Part shown: positions 11,460 through 20,900 of the stretch, in pieces
Numbering within the stretch: position 1 is the first letter of the stretch
Layout: each line of letters begins with the position of its first letter
From: Magnetospirillum sp. XM-1
GTDB lineage: Bacteria; Pseudomonadota; Alphaproteobacteria; Rhodospirillales; Magnetospirillaceae
Assembly (NCBI RefSeq): GCF_001511835.1
Contig: NZ_LN997848.1
Span: 1,178,001 to 1,242,000, forward strand
Reading direction: 5' to 3'
DNA length: 64,000 bases
Program-made: the position numbers and the translations under genes
Notes under the pieces: model-generated
What the model was told of the DNA's origin: nothing
Databases searched by the model: none
The model's input: only the letters and a program-made list of their open reading frames with translations

Positions 11460-12872
11460 GTGGCGGTGAACCGGGGAACCGTCACCAGCGGCCGCGTCCT
11501 GCTGTTCGCCCTGTTCCTGTCCAGCCCCACCGCCATCATGCTGGTGGTGCTGACCGGGGCGGGGCGGCTGGACGTCTGGCCGGCGCTCGGCACCTGGGTG
11601 ATGGTGACCTCGCTGCTGCTGCCCCTGGTGCGTTCGCATCTAGGCGAGTTGTCGGGGCTCGCCAACTGGGTGCGCAGTCTGGCCCATGGCGGCGACATCG
11701 CCACCGCGCCGGGCAAGGACGGCGTGGCGCTTGCCGAGATCGCCGCTTCCGTTGCGGCGCTGCGCCGCCTGTGGCAGCACCGCTCCAACGAGCTGGCCGA
11801 GACGGCGCGCTGGAACGCCAGCCTGCTGGAGAGCCTGCCCGACCCGCTGCTGCTGCTGGATTCCGGGCGTAGGGTGGTGCGCGCCAACCGGGCCGCCACC
11901 CGTCTGTTCAACCGCGACCCGGCGGGAGCCGATCTCGCCGCCGTGCTGCGCGACCCCGCCGTCACCGAGGCGGTGCAGGCGGTGCTGTCGGGCGCGGCGG
12001 CCTTTCGCGAATGCGAGTTCACCCAGGCCATTCCGGTGGAGCGCACCTTCGCCGCCCGCGTCGACCGCCTGGACGGCCAGCCAGCCTTCGAGGCGGCCAT
12101 CGCGCTTCTCACCCTGCACGAACTGACAGCCATCCGGGCCATGGAGCGCATGCGCGCCGATTTCGTCGCCAATGCCAGCCACGAGCTGAGGACGCCCTTG
12201 GCGGCGCTCTCGGGTTTCATCGAGACGCTGCAGGGCCCGGCCCGGGACGACGAGGAGGCACGCGAGAAGTTCCTCGGCATCATGGCCGAGCAATCGGGGC
12301 GCATGAGCCGGCTGGTCGCCGACCTTCTGTCGCTGTCGCGCATCGAGCTCAACGAACACTCGCCGCCCAGCGAGACGGTGGACCTGGCCCGGCTGGTCAC
12401 CAGCGCCGCCGAGGCGCTGAAACCCCTGGCCGCTCCGCGCGGCATGGAACTGGCGCTCGACATCGCCCCCGGCCTGCCCGAGGTGACGGGCCAGCCCGAC
12501 GAGCTGGCCCAGCTGCTGCAGAACCTGATGGACAACGCCGTCAAGTACGGCAACGACGGCACCAGGGTGGAGGTGGGCGTCGCCCTGGCCGAAACCCTGC
12601 CGCCGGGGGCGGGCGCCGCCTTGCGCTCCGGCCCGGTGGTGCGTCTGGCCGTCCGCGATCATGGCGAGGGCATCGCGCCGGAGCATCTGCCCCGGCTGAC
12701 CGAGCGCTTCTACCGGGTGGACACGGCGCGTTCGCGCAAGATGGGCGGCACCGGGCTGGGGCTGGCCATCGTCAAGCACATCGTCAACCGCCACCGCGGC
12801 CTGCTCACCATCGACAGCCGGGTGGGCGAGGGGACGACCTTCACGGTCTGGTTGCCGGCCGCACCACCCTGA
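11460..12872 (+). CDS. phoR: PhoR-like PAS-domain sensor histidine kinase
   Basis: 470 residues from GTG 11460. Two hydrophobic segments lie near residues 10-60. A PAS domain follows (LLESLPDPLLLLDSGRRVVR near 120). The kinase core has the H box SHELRTPLAAL (phospho-accepting His near 241), N box NLMDNAVKYG, G box DHGEGIAPEHL and GTGLGLAIVKHIVNRHRG. The HIVNRHRG ending and overall layout are those of the phosphate-sensing PhoR. Neither phoB nor pst transport genes adjoin it, so the PhoR assignment rests on similarity only. Its last 32 bp overlap the end of the convergent efflux gene. Confidence 0.75.
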   Translation: MAVNRGTVTSGRVLLFALFLSSPTAIMLVVLTGAGRLDVWPALGTWVMVTSLLLPLVRSHLGELSGLANWVRSLAHGGDIATAPGKDGVALAEIAASVAALRRLWQHRSNELAETARWNASLLESLPDPLLLLDSGRRVVRANRAATRLFNRDPAGADLAAVLRDPAVTEAVQAVLSGAAAFRECEFTQAIPVERTFAARVDRLDGQPAFEAAIALLTLHELTAIRAMERMRADFVANASHELRTPLAALSGFIETLQGPARDDEEAREKFLGIMAEQSGRMSRLVADLLSLSRIELNEHSPPSETVDLARLVTSAAEALKPLAAPRGMELALDIAPGLPEVTGQPDELAQLLQNLMDNAVKYGNDGTRVEVGVALAETLPPGAGAALRSGPVVRLAVRDHGEGIAPEHLPRLTERFYRVDTARSRKMGGTGLGLAIVKHIVNRHRGLLTIDSRVGEGTTFTVWLPAAPP

Positions 12873-14052
12873 GATAGACCAGCAGCGAGACCAGCCCCAT
12901 CATCGCCATCATGGCGGCCAGCGGCCGGGCCGAGCCGTCGTAGAGCGCGCCCACCAGCCAGCCGGCGGACGCGCCGCCGCCCATCTGGATGAAGCCCATG
13001 GCCGACGACGCCCCGCCCGCCATGCGCGGGAAGGGGGCGATGGCGCCGGCGGTGGCGTTGGGCAGCACCAGGGCGCAGGAGGCGAAGAAGGCCATCACCG
13101 AGCCCATGATCATGGCTATGCCCTCCAGTCCGCCCGGCCGGGCCAGCCCCGACCACACCAGCGCGGCCAGGACGAAACCCGCCAGGGTGCAGCCGATGGT
13201 GCCGGCGAGCACCATGCGCTCGATGCCGAAACGGTGGGTGAGCTTGGCGCCGGCAAAGCCGCCGATCAGATAGCCGCCCGAGGCGAAGGCGAAGGCCAGG
13301 CCGAAATTGTGGGGCGCCATGCCCATGACGTCGATCAGCACGAAGCTTGACGCCGAGATGAAGCTGAACAGCCCGCCGAACGCCGCCGTCATGGTCAGCA
13401 CATAGCCGAGGAACAGCCGGTGGGTGAGCAGTTGGCGGTAATTCTCGGCCATGCGGCCCAGGTCCAGGGCCTGGGAATCCTTGTGCGCGTTGGTCTCGGC
13501 CAGCATCCGCCAGACCAGGACCAGCAGGGCCACGCCGAACAGGGCCAGCAGCACGAAATTGGAGCGCCAGCCGAACGCCGTGTGGAACCAGCCGCCGATG
13601 GTAGGTGCCACCAGCGGGGCCAGGGCCATGGCGCTGGCCATATAGCTCATCACCTTGGCCGCCTGCTCGCGGGCGAACAGGTCGCGCACCACGGCGCGGC
13701 CCAGCACGGGGCCGCAGCAGGCGCCCACCGCCTGGAAGAACCGCCCGACGATCAGCGCCTCGATGCTGGGTGCCACGACGCAGTAAAGGCTGGCCGCCAC
13801 ATAGATGACGATGCCGCCCAGGATCAGCGGCCGGCGGCCGAAGCGGTCGGACAGCGGTCCATAGACCAGCTGCATCACCGCGAAGCCGCCGACGAAGGCC
13901 GACAGGGTCATCTGCACCATGGGGGTGGTGGTGGCGAGATCGCGGGCCATGTCGGGCAGCGAGGCGAGGTAGAGATCGGTGCAGACCGGCCCGAAGGCCA
14001 CCAGCAGGGTCAACAGCACCGCGATTCGCCGCGATGGCGTCACTTTACTCAA
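12841..14052 (-). CDS. Bcr/CflA family MFS multidrug efflux transporter
   Basis: 403 residues with twelve predicted membrane segments. The N-terminus (FGPVCTDLYLASLPDMARDL) is the Bcr/CflA signature, and the loop 2-3 motif YGPLSDRFGRRPLIL is the MFS motif A. It exports drugs or metabolites from the cytoplasm by proton antiport; the substrate cannot be told. The start is a TTG that overlaps the stop of the upstream metallopeptidase by 4 bp, so the two are probably one transcript. The 3' end runs 32 bp into the convergent kinase gene. Confidence 0.92.
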   Translation of the reverse strand: MSKVTPSRRIAVLLTLLVAFGPVCTDLYLASLPDMARDLATTTPMVQMTLSAFVGGFAVMQLVYGPLSDRFGRRPLILGGIVIYVAASLYCVVAPSIEALIVGRFFQAVGACCGPVLGRAVVRDLFAREQAAKVMSYMASAMALAPLVAPTIGGWFHTAFGWRSNFVLLALFGVALLVLVWRMLAETNAHKDSQALDLGRMAENYRQLLTHRLFLGYVLTMTAAFGGLFSFISASSFVLIDVMGMAPHNFGLAFAFASGGYLIGGFAGAKLTHRFGIERMVLAGTIGCTLAGFVLAALVWSGLARPGGLEGIAMIMGSVMAFFASCALVLPNATAGAIAPFPRMAGGASSAMGFIQMGGGASAGWLVGALYDGSARPLAAMMAMMGLVSLLVYLRVVRPATRP

Positions 14053-14753
14053 ACCTTACCCCCATAACGGTGCAATTGCGGCCCATGGCGCTTCAGCCAG
14101 GCGCGCGGCGTTTCGATATCGCCCACCAGTCCTTCAACCAGGGCCCAGAAATCGGGGCCGTGGTTCATCTCGGCCAGATGGGCCACCTCGTGGGCCGCCA
14201 CATAGCGGCCGACGAAATCGGGCGCCATCACCAGACGCCATGAGAACGACAGATCGCCCCGCGCGGTGCAGCTGCCCCAGCGCGACGTGGTGTCGCGCAC
14301 CGCGACGCGGCCCAATTTGCGGCCCAGACGGGCGGCCAGCTCGCGGCAATGATGCGCCATCACCACCCGGGCCTCGTCCCGCAGGAATTCGCCGACCCGG
14401 CGGGGCAGATGCTCGGCCCGGCCCGAGACGTGGATGACGCCTTCTTCGGCCCACACGCCGCGCCGGGCCTCGGGCTCGTGGCGGATGGAATGGGCCAGGC
14501 CCAGAAGCGGCACCTCGGCCCCATGGACAAAGGCGATGGCGCCCGGCATCACCGCCAGCCGGCTCTCGATCCAGGCGCCCTGGCGCCGGGCGAAGCGCTC
14601 GGCTTCGCGCTCAGGCACGCCGTCGGGCAGCACCACCACCAGCGACCCGCCGCTTGCGTCGAGGCGCAGGCTCATATTGCGCGCCCGGCCCGACCGCTTG
14701 ACGGTGACCGGCAGCGAGCGCCCGTCGAGGTGAAGGAGGAAGCTACTGACCAT
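14049..14753 (-). CDS. YgjP/DUF45-type zinc metallopeptidase
   Basis: 234 residues from ATG 14753. The C-terminal half has the metalloprotease helix [18 protein letters not shown] with the zinc-binding HEXXH (HEVAH) and a third His seven residues later. It also has the family block TTSRWGSC. The N-terminal half is beta-rich ([20 protein letters not shown]). This is the M48-like DUF45 (YgjP) family, soluble and of poorly defined substrate. Upstream DNA to cobQ is 87 bp and divergent. Confidence 0.9.
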   Translation of the reverse strand: MVSSFLLHLDGRSLPVTVKRSGRARNMSLRLDASGGSLVVVLPDGVPEREAERFARRQGAWIESRLAVMPGAIAFVHGAEVPLLGLAHSIRHEPEARRGVWAEEGVIHVSGRAEHLPRRVGEFLRDEARVVMAHHCRELAARLGRKLGRVAVRDTTSRWGSCTARGDLSFSWRLVMAPDFVGRYVAAHEVAHLAEMNHGPDFWALVEGLVGDIETPRAWLKRHGPQLHRYGGKV

Positions 14754-14840
14754 GGCCCCCTCATATCGTGCCGGGCGGGGCGGAGACAACCCTCGGCATG
14801 CGCCTTGCCCCCATGCGTGGGGTCTGCGACATTCGGCCCC

Positions 14841-16295
14841 ATGAACAAGACACCCGCCCTCATGCTGCAAGGCACCGGTTCCGACGTGGGTAAATCGCTG
14901 CTGGCCGCCGGGCTGTGCCGCCTGTTCGCCCGCGGGGGTTTGCGCGCCCTGCCGTTCAAGCCGCAGAACATGTCCAACAATGCCGCCGTGACGGCGGACG
15001 GGGGCGAGATCGGCCGCGCCCAGGCGCTGCAGGCCAGGGCCGCCGGGGTGGAGCCGTGCTCGGACATGAACCCGGTGCTGTTGAAGCCGCAAAGCGACGT
15101 GGGCTCGCAGGTGGTGGTGCAGGGCAAAGTGGTGGCCAACGCCACGGCGCGCGACTACCACGCGCTGAAACCCACCCTGCTGCCCCGCGTGCTGGAAAGC
15201 TATCGGCGTCTGGCGGCCAAGGCCGATGTGATGGTGGTGGAAGGTGCTGGCAGCGCGGCGGAGGTCAATTTGCGCGCCGCCGACATCGCCAACATGGGCT
15301 TCGCCGAGGCCGCCGACCTGCCCGTCGTGCTGGTGGCCGACATCGACCGGGGGGGCGTGATCGCTGCAATCGTCGGCACCTGGGCCATCCTGCCGGATGC
15401 CGAACGGGCGCGGCTCCAGGGCTACGTCATCAACCGCTTTCGCGGCGATCCGGCCCTGTTCACCCCGGCGCTCGACATTATCCGGGACAAGACCGGGCTG
15501 GAGTGTCTGGGCGTCGTTCCCTGGTTCGCCGACGCCGCCCTGCTGCCGGCCGAGGATTCCGCCTCGCTGGGCAAGGGCAAGGCGGCGGGGAGCGGGCTGA
15601 AGATCGCCGTGCCGAGACTTTCGCGCATCGCCAATTTCGACGATTTCGATCCCCTGGCCGCCGAGCCGGGGGTGAGCCTCGACATGGTGGAGCCGGGCCG
15701 TCCGCTACCCCTCGATGCCGACCTGATCATCCTGCCGGGATCGAAATCCACCATCGCCGATCTGGATTTCCTGCGGGCCCAGGGCTGGGACATCGACGTC
15801 AAGGCCCATGCGCGACGGGGCGGTCGCGTGCTGGGCATCTGCGCCGGCTTCCAGATGCTGGGCAAGTCCGTGTCCGACCCCCTGGGCGTCGAAGGTCCGG
15901 CGGGCGGCGTGGCCGCCGGTCTCGGCCTGCTGGACGTGGAGACGGTGATGGAGGGAGCCAAGGTGCTGCGCCGCGCCTCCGGTCTCGATTCATCGGGCCA
16001 TGCGGTCGAAGGCTACGAGATGCATATGGGCCGCACCACCGGCCCCGACACGGCGCGCCCCTTCCTCACCCTGGACGGCCGCCCCGACGGCGCGGTCTCG
16101 GCGGATGGGCGGATCATGGGCTGCTACCTGCACGGCCTGTTCGCCTCCGATTCCTTCCGCGCTGCCCTGCTGGGCTCTGAAAGCGGGCTAGAATACGAGC
16201 CCATGGTGGATCGGGTGCTCGACCGCCTCGCCGACCATCTGGAAACCCATCTGGATTTGGGGCGGATCAGGACGCTGTCAGGCCTGCAGCCATAG
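14841..16295 (+). CDS. cobQ: Cobyric acid synthase
   Basis: 484 residues. CobQ amidates the b, d, e and g side chains of adenosylcobyrinic acid diamide using glutamine and ATP. The N-terminal dethiobiotin-synthetase-like ATPase shows [20 protein letters not shown] and the block [13 protein letters not shown]. The C-terminal class I glutamine amidotransferase has [10 protein letters not shown] with the nucleophilic Cys, and a late GCYLHGLF with the catalytic His. Length and both domains are complete. The 3' end overlaps the convergent cobD gene by 18 bp. Confidence 0.97.
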   Translation: MNKTPALMLQGTGSDVGKSLLAAGLCRLFARGGLRALPFKPQNMSNNAAVTADGGEIGRAQALQARAAGVEPCSDMNPVLLKPQSDVGSQVVVQGKVVANATARDYHALKPTLLPRVLESYRRLAAKADVMVVEGAGSAAEVNLRAADIANMGFAEAADLPVVLVADIDRGGVIAAIVGTWAILPDAERARLQGYVINRFRGDPALFTPALDIIRDKTGLECLGVVPWFADAALLPAEDSASLGKGKAAGSGLKIAVPRLSRIANFDDFDPLAAEPGVSLDMVEPGRPLPLDADLIILPGSKSTIADLDFLRAQGWDIDVKAHARRGGRVLGICAGFQMLGKSVSDPLGVEGPAGGVAAGLGLLDVETVMEGAKVLRRASGLDSSGHAVEGYEMHMGRTTGPDTARPFLTLDGRPDGAVSADGRIMGCYLHGLFASDSFRAALLGSESGLEYEPMVDRVLDRLADHLETHLDLGRIRTLSGLQP

Positions 16296-17282
16296 CAGGA
16301 AGATCACCAGACCGGCCTGGATCAGGCAGGACACGGTATAAAGGTGCAGCGCCCGCTGGATGTCGGCGATTTCGGCCCGTGCCCGTCCCGACCCGATCCA
16401 CTTTTCGTCCACCACCAGCCCGGGATACTTGCGTGGGCCGCCCAGCGCCAGATCCAGGGCGCCGGCGGCGGCGGCCTCGGGCCAGCCGGAATTGGGCGAG
16501 CGGTGGTGGCCCGAATCCCTCAGCATGGTCACCAGGGCCTTGCCGGGATGTCCCTTCGGCACGAAGGGTGCGGCGGCGACGAGGAGCAATCCGGCGATAC
16601 GGGCGGGAACCAGGTTCAACAGGTCGTCCAGCCGGGCCGAGGCCATGCCGAAATCCCGGTACTTGTCGTTCAGGTGGCCGATCATGGAATCGGCGGTGTT
16701 GACGGTCTTGTAGAGGATCAGGCCGGGCAGGCCGAGCAGCGCGTACCAGAATACCGGCGCCACCACGCCGTCGGCGAAATTCTCCGCCAGGCTTTCGATG
16801 GCGGCGCGGGCCACGCCGTGGGAATCCAGGCTTTGCGGATCGCGGCCGACGATGCGCGACACGGCGTAGCGCCCGGCCTCCAGCCCGCTGTCCTTCAAGG
16901 CCACCGCCACGTCGTGGACATGGTCGAACAGCGAGCGCTGGGCGATCAGGGTGGCGGCGACGAAGACCTCGAACAGCCAGGCATGGGGCAGCGTGCGGGC
17001 GAGGAAGCTGATCACCGCGCCGACGCCCAGCGCCCCCAGGCACAGGCCCAGCGCCACCAGGATTCCCCGGCGGCGACGGTCGGACTCCGACCGTTCCGGC
17101 CGGTTGAGGCGGCGGTCAAGCTCGCCGATGACCCGGCCGATCAGCACCACCGGGTGGGGCAACAGCCGGAATAGCGGCCCCATCTCGCCCAGCGCCGCGT
17201 CCAGCGCGATGGCCATGAACAGCAGCATCATGCCGTCGGGGGCGTGGGTGGATTGGGTGAACAGCGGAAACATGGGGGCCAA
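16278..17282 (-). CDS. cobD: Adenosylcobinamide-phosphate synthase CobD/CbiB
   Basis: 334 residues, an integral inner-membrane protein with several hydrophobic helices. It attaches aminopropanol phosphate to cobyric acid. Family blocks are [14 protein letters not shown] near residue 43, [18 protein letters not shown] in the middle, [17 protein letters not shown] and [20 protein letters not shown]. The true start may be a few codons inside (Met17 or Met18). It is divergent from cbiX with a 137-bp spacer. Confidence 0.96.
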   Translation of the reverse strand: MAPMFPLFTQSTHAPDGMMLLFMAIALDAALGEMGPLFRLLPHPVVLIGRVIGELDRRLNRPERSESDRRRRGILVALGLCLGALGVGAVISFLARTLPHAWLFEVFVAATLIAQRSLFDHVHDVAVALKDSGLEAGRYAVSRIVGRDPQSLDSHGVARAAIESLAENFADGVVAPVFWYALLGLPGLILYKTVNTADSMIGHLNDKYRDFGMASARLDDLLNLVPARIAGLLLVAAAPFVPKGHPGKALVTMLRDSGHHRSPNSGWPEAAAAGALDLALGGPRKYPGLVVDEKWIGSGRARAEIADIQRALHLYTVSCLIQAGLVIFLLWLQA

Positions 17283-17419
17283 GATGGGCGGGCGGCGGGG
17301 GCTCCGTCAACCGGGATGATTTGGCTGGAATCGCGCCATGCGTCGCGCCTATAGTCCGCGTTCAAACCGGCCGGAGGCATGGACCAGCCGGGCGGCTCGA
17401 AGGCAAGGACCAGGGCGAG

Positions 17420-18406
17420 ATGAGCGAGAAGATCGGTGTGATGTTGTGTGGCCATGGCAGCCGCGACGTAGATGCCATCCGGGAATTCCAGGCGCTGGCC
17501 GGCCATCTGGCCCAAAGGCTGCCGCAATACGAGGTGGATTCCGGCTTCCTCGAATTCGCCAAGCCGATCATCCGCACCGGCCTCGACGCCCTGAAGGCCA
17601 AGGGCGTGTCGCGCATCCTGGCGGTGCCGGGCATGCTGTTCGCCGCCGGTCACGTCAAGAACGACCTGCCGTGGGAGATCAACTCCTTCGCCGCCGAGAA
17701 TCCCGGCCTTTCCATCACCTTCGGGCGCGAACTGGCCATTGACACCAAGCTGCTGGCCGCGGCCAGGGCCCGCATCGAGGAGGCCGAGGCCGCCTCCGCC
17801 ACGGGCGTCGAGCGCAAGGACACAATGCTGCTGGTGGTGGGGCGCGGCACCAACGACCCCGACGCCAATTCCAACATCGCCAAGGTGGCGCGCATGCTGT
17901 GGGAAGGCATGGGTTTCGGCTGGGCCGAGATCGCCTTTTCCGGCGTGGCCTATCCCCTGGTGGACGAGGCTTTGGCGCGGGTGACCAAGCTGGGCTACAA
18001 GCGGGTCGTCGTCTTCCCGTACTTCCTGTTCACCGGCATCCTGGTCAAGCGCATCTACGAATGGACCGATCAGGCGGCGGCCGCCCATCCCGGCGTGGAA
18101 TTCGTCAAGGCCCCCTACCTCAACGACCATCCCCTGGTGGTGGACAGCTTCGTCGAGCGGGTGGGCGAGATCCTTGCCGGCTCGCCCGCCATGAACTGCT
18201 CGCTTTGCAAGTACCGCGAACAGGTGGTGGGCTACGAGACCTCGGTGGGCGCGGTGCAGGCCGGGCATCACCACCATGTGCGCGGCATCGGCACCGACGC
18301 CGATCATCACCATGACCATGGACACCACCATGACCACGGTCATGACCATGGACATCACCACGATCATGGTCACGGGCACGCCTACCGTCCCCACCGTCAC
18401 GGCTGA
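17420..18406 (+). CDS. cbiX: Sirohydrochlorin cobaltochelatase CbiX, long form with metal-binding tail
   Basis: 328 residues from ATG 17420. CbiX inserts cobalt into sirohydrochlorin, the first committed step of the early-cobalt (anaerobic) B12 route. The start MCGHGSRD-type motif (VMLCGHGSRD) holds the catalytic His, and a second half-domain repeats the fold (PYFLFTGILVKRIYEW). Residues 258-263 are MNCSLC, the MXCXXC motif that binds an iron-sulfur cluster in the Bacillus megaterium long-form enzyme. A tail with 22 histidines among about 45 residues follows. It heads the run cbiX-cbiC-cobL-cobI-cbiG/cobJ. No cobalamin riboswitch is recognisable in the 137-bp spacer before it. Confidence 0.95.
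   Translation: MSEKIGVMLCGHGSRDVDAIREFQALAGHLAQRLPQYEVDSGFLEFAKPIIRTGLDALKAKGVSRILAVPGMLFAAGHVKNDLPWEINSFAAENPGLSITFGRELAIDTKLLAAARARIEEAEAASATGVERKDTMLLVVGRGTNDPDANSNIAKVARMLWEGMGFGWAEIAFSGVAYPLVDEALARVTKLGYKRVVVFPYFLFTGILVKRIYEWTDQAAAAHPGVEFVKAPYLNDHPLVVDSFVERVGEILAGSPAMNCSLCKYREQVVGYETSVGAVQAGHHHHVRGIGTDADHHHDHGHHHDHGHDHGHHHDHGHGHAYRPHRHG
18266..18403 (+). repeat. Histidine-codon repeat encoding the CbiX tail
   Basis: Inside cbiX, imperfect repeats of CAC/CAT, GAC and GGC codons encode HHHDHG-type units (three near copies) ending in HGHAYRPHRHG. The tail is likely to bind Co(II) or Ni(II). Confidence 0.85.
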
Positions 18407-18415
18407 GGCCGCGCC

Positions 18416-19033
18416 GTGAACGCCTGGATCAGCGACCCCGCCGCCATCTACGCCCAAAGCTTCGCCACCATCCGGGCCGAGGCCGATCTGGGGCGCATGC
18501 CCGCCGATCTCGCCGATCTGGCGGTGCGCGTGGTGCATGCCTGCGGCATGACCGACATCGCCGCCGATCTGGCGTGGAGCGATGGCGCGGGGCTGGCGGG
18601 AATGCAAGCCCTGAAGGCGGGCGCTCCCATCCTGGTGGACGCCGAGATGGTGGCCCACGGCATCATCCGCCGCAATCTGCCCGCCGCCAATGCGGTGGTC
18701 TGCACCCTGAACGAGGTGAGTCAGGCCGATTCCAAGGCGGCCGGGACCACCCGCTCGGCCTTGGGCGTCGAGAAGTGGCTGCCCCGCCTGGAGGGGGCGG
18801 TGGTCGCCATCGGCAACGCGCCCACCGCCCTGTTCCGCCTGCTGGAACTGGTCGAGGCGGGCGCGCCCCGTCCGGCCCTGATCCTGGGTTTCGCCGTCGG
18901 CTTTGTCGGCGCGGTGGAAAGCAAGGAGGCGCTGATCGCGTCGGGTCTGCCCCATGTGGCGCTGAAGGGCCGCCGCGGCGGCAGCGCCATGGCGGCGGCC
19001 GCGGTCAACGCCCTGGCGGGGGGCTTGAAATGA
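18416..19033 (+). CDS. cbiC: Precorrin-8X / cobalt-precorrin-8 methylmutase
   Basis: 205 residues starting at GTG 18416, 9 bp after the cbiX stop. It moves the C11 methyl group to C12 to give (hydrogeno)cobyrinic acid. Visible family features are DPAAIYAQSFATIRAEAD, the catalytic-His region RVVHACGM, VDAEMVAHGI and the C-terminal GFVGAVESKEAL. Length is normal. The stop overlaps the cobL start (ATGA). Confidence 0.96.
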   Translation: MNAWISDPAAIYAQSFATIRAEADLGRMPADLADLAVRVVHACGMTDIAADLAWSDGAGLAGMQALKAGAPILVDAEMVAHGIIRRNLPAANAVVCTLNEVSQADSKAAGTTRSALGVEKWLPRLEGAVVAIGNAPTALFRLLELVEAGAPRPALILGFAVGFVGAVESKEALIASGLPHVALKGRRGGSAMAAAAVNALAGGLK

Positions 19034-20205
19034 TCACCGTGGTCGGCATCGGCGAGGACGGTCTGGACGGACTCTCGCCCGCCGCCCGCACCGTGATCGA
19101 CAATGCCGAGGTGCTGGTGGGCGGTTCGCGGCATCTGGGCATGGTTCCCGCCAATGGGGCGAAGCGGCTGGAATGGGCTTCGCCCTTCGCCGACAGCCGC
19201 GCCTTGCTGGAGCCGCACGCCGACAAGCGTCTGGTGGTGCTGGCCAGTGGCGAGCCCCTGTGGTTCGGCGCGGCGGCCACCCTGACCGGCTGGTTCGGGG
19301 CCGATTCCATCTCCGTCATTCCCCATCCCGGCGCCTTCTCCTTGGCGGCGGCGCGGCTGGGCTGGGCCATGCAGGATTGCCTGTTCCTCACCATTCACGG
19401 CCGCCCCATCGAATCCCTGGTGCTCCATCTTGCGCCGGGACGCCGGCTGCTGATCCTGGCCGAGGACCGCGCCAGCCCGGCTAAGGTGGCGGCGCTGCTG
19501 GCCGCCAACGGCTACGGTCCCAGTCGGGTGGTGGTGCTGGAGAATCTGGGTGGGCCCAACGAGCGGGTCACCGACGCGCAGGGCTGCGCCTCGGACCTTT
19601 GCGTGGTGGCGGTGGAATGCGTGGCCGAACGCGGGGTCCGGCTGCTGTCCGCCGCCCCTGGCCTGCCCGACGAGGCGTTCGAGCATGACGGCCAGCTGAC
19701 CAAGCGCGACATCCGCGCCGCGACGCTGGCCGCCCTGGCGCCGGTGCCGGGACAGGTGCTGTGGGACGTGGGGGCGGGCAGCGGCTCCATCGCCATCGAG
19801 TGGATGCGGGCCGGCGGGCGGGCCATCGCCATGGAAAGCAAGCCCGACCGTCTGGAGCGCATCGCCCGCAACGCGGCGCGGCTCGGCGTGCCGGGCCTCG
19901 AGATCATCGCCGGGCGCGCGCCCGACGCCCTGCCGCTGGACCGTGATCCGCCCGACGCGGTCTTCGTCGGCGGCGGCGTGTCCGAGGCTGGCCTCCTGGA
20001 TATCTGCTGGTCGGCCCTGGGGCGCGGCGGGCGGCTGGTGGCCAACGCGGTGACCATGGAGGGCGAGGAAGCCCTGGTGGCGCTTTACGGCCTGCACGGC
20101 GGCGAGATGACCCGGCTTTCCGTGTCCCATCTTGATCGGGTGGGCGGCTTTCACGCCTGGCATCCGGCCAAGCCGGTCACCCGCTATGTGGGGTGGAAGA
20201 AATGA
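19030..20205 (+). CDS. cobL: Precorrin-6Y C5,15-methyltransferase (CbiE-CbiT fusion)
   Basis: 391 residues, the length of two-domain CobL. The N-terminal CbiE part (VVGIGEDGLDGLSPAAR, later ASGEPLWFG) is a tetrapyrrole methylase for C5. The C-terminal CbiT part has a class I SAM-binding loop (LWDVGAGSGSIAIEWMR) and performs C15 methylation with decarboxylation of the acetate side chain. The start overlaps cbiC by 4 bp and the end overlaps cobI by 4 bp. Confidence 0.95.
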   Translation: MITVVGIGEDGLDGLSPAARTVIDNAEVLVGGSRHLGMVPANGAKRLEWASPFADSRALLEPHADKRLVVLASGEPLWFGAAATLTGWFGADSISVIPHPGAFSLAAARLGWAMQDCLFLTIHGRPIESLVLHLAPGRRLLILAEDRASPAKVAALLAANGYGPSRVVVLENLGGPNERVTDAQGCASDLCVVAVECVAERGVRLLSAAPGLPDEAFEHDGQLTKRDIRAATLAALAPVPGQVLWDVGAGSGSIAIEWMRAGGRAIAMESKPDRLERIARNAARLGVPGLEIIAGRAPDALPLDRDPPDAVFVGGGVSEAGLLDICWSALGRGGRLVANAVTMEGEEALVALYGLHGGEMTRLSVSHLDRVGGFHAWHPAKPVTRYVGWKK

Positions 20206-20900
20206 CCGGGACCTTGTTCGGCATCGGCATCGGCCCCGGCGACGCGGAGCTTCTGACCTTGAAGGCGGTGCGCCTGATCCGTGAAGCCCCGGTGCTGGCC
20301 TGGCCGGCGCCGCTGGACGGCGAGGGGCTGGCGCGCAGTATCGCGGCCGCCCACATTCTGCCGGGCAAGATCGAGATCGCCATCCGCATGGGCTTCACCG
20401 TCGACCGGGCGGGGACCGAGGCCGCCTACGACCGGGCGGCGGCGGAGATCGCCGCTCATCTGGACGCGGGACGCGACGTCGCCGTCCTGTGCGAGGGCGA
20501 CCCGTTCTTCTTCGGCTCGTTCATCTATCTGTTCGCCCGCCTGTCTGCCCGCTTCGCCGTCGAGGTGGTGCCGGGCGTCTCCTCCATCATGGCGGCCAGC
20601 GCCGATCTTCAGGCGCCGCTGTGCGCCTGGGACGACGGGGTGGCCATCATCCCCGCCACCCGCTCCGAGGCCGAGATCGAGGCGGCGCTGGCGGCTTCGG
20701 ACGCCGCCGTGATCATGAAGATCGGCCGCCATCTGCCCAAGGTCCGGGCCGTGCTTGAACGCCTGGGCCTGTGGGACGGCGCCCGCATCATCGAGCGCGT
20801 CGGCCTGCCGGGCCGCAAGGTCCACGACGCGGCCAGCGTGACCGAGCTTCCCTATTTCTCCCTGATCCTGGTTCACCGCAGAGGAAAAGCATGGCTTTGA
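20202..20900 (+). CDS. cobI: Precorrin-2 / cobalt-factor II C20-methyltransferase
   Basis: 232 residues. A tetrapyrrole (corrin) methylase with the N-terminal LFGIGIGPGDAELLTLKAV, the second motif LCEGDPFFFGSF and the third VVPGVSSIMAAS. Because cbiX and cbiG are present, the natural substrate is probably the cobalt-containing intermediate (CbiL role). It overlaps cobL by 4 bp and the next gene by 10 bp. Confidence 0.93.
   Translation: MTGTLFGIGIGPGDAELLTLKAVRLIREAPVLAWPAPLDGEGLARSIAAAHILPGKIEIAIRMGFTVDRAGTEAAYDRAAAEIAAHLDAGRDVAVLCEGDPFFFGSFIYLFARLSARFAVEVVPGVSSIMAASADLQAPLCAWDDGVAIIPATRSEAEIEAALAASDAAVIMKIGRHLPKVRAVLERLGLWDGARIIERVGLPGRKVHDAASVTELPYFSLILVHRRGKAWL

Noticed and set aside
17283..17419. 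Possible cobalamin riboswitch before cbiX
   Set aside because: No recognisable B12-box or long structured leader, and the spacer is shorter than a typical B12 riboswitch.
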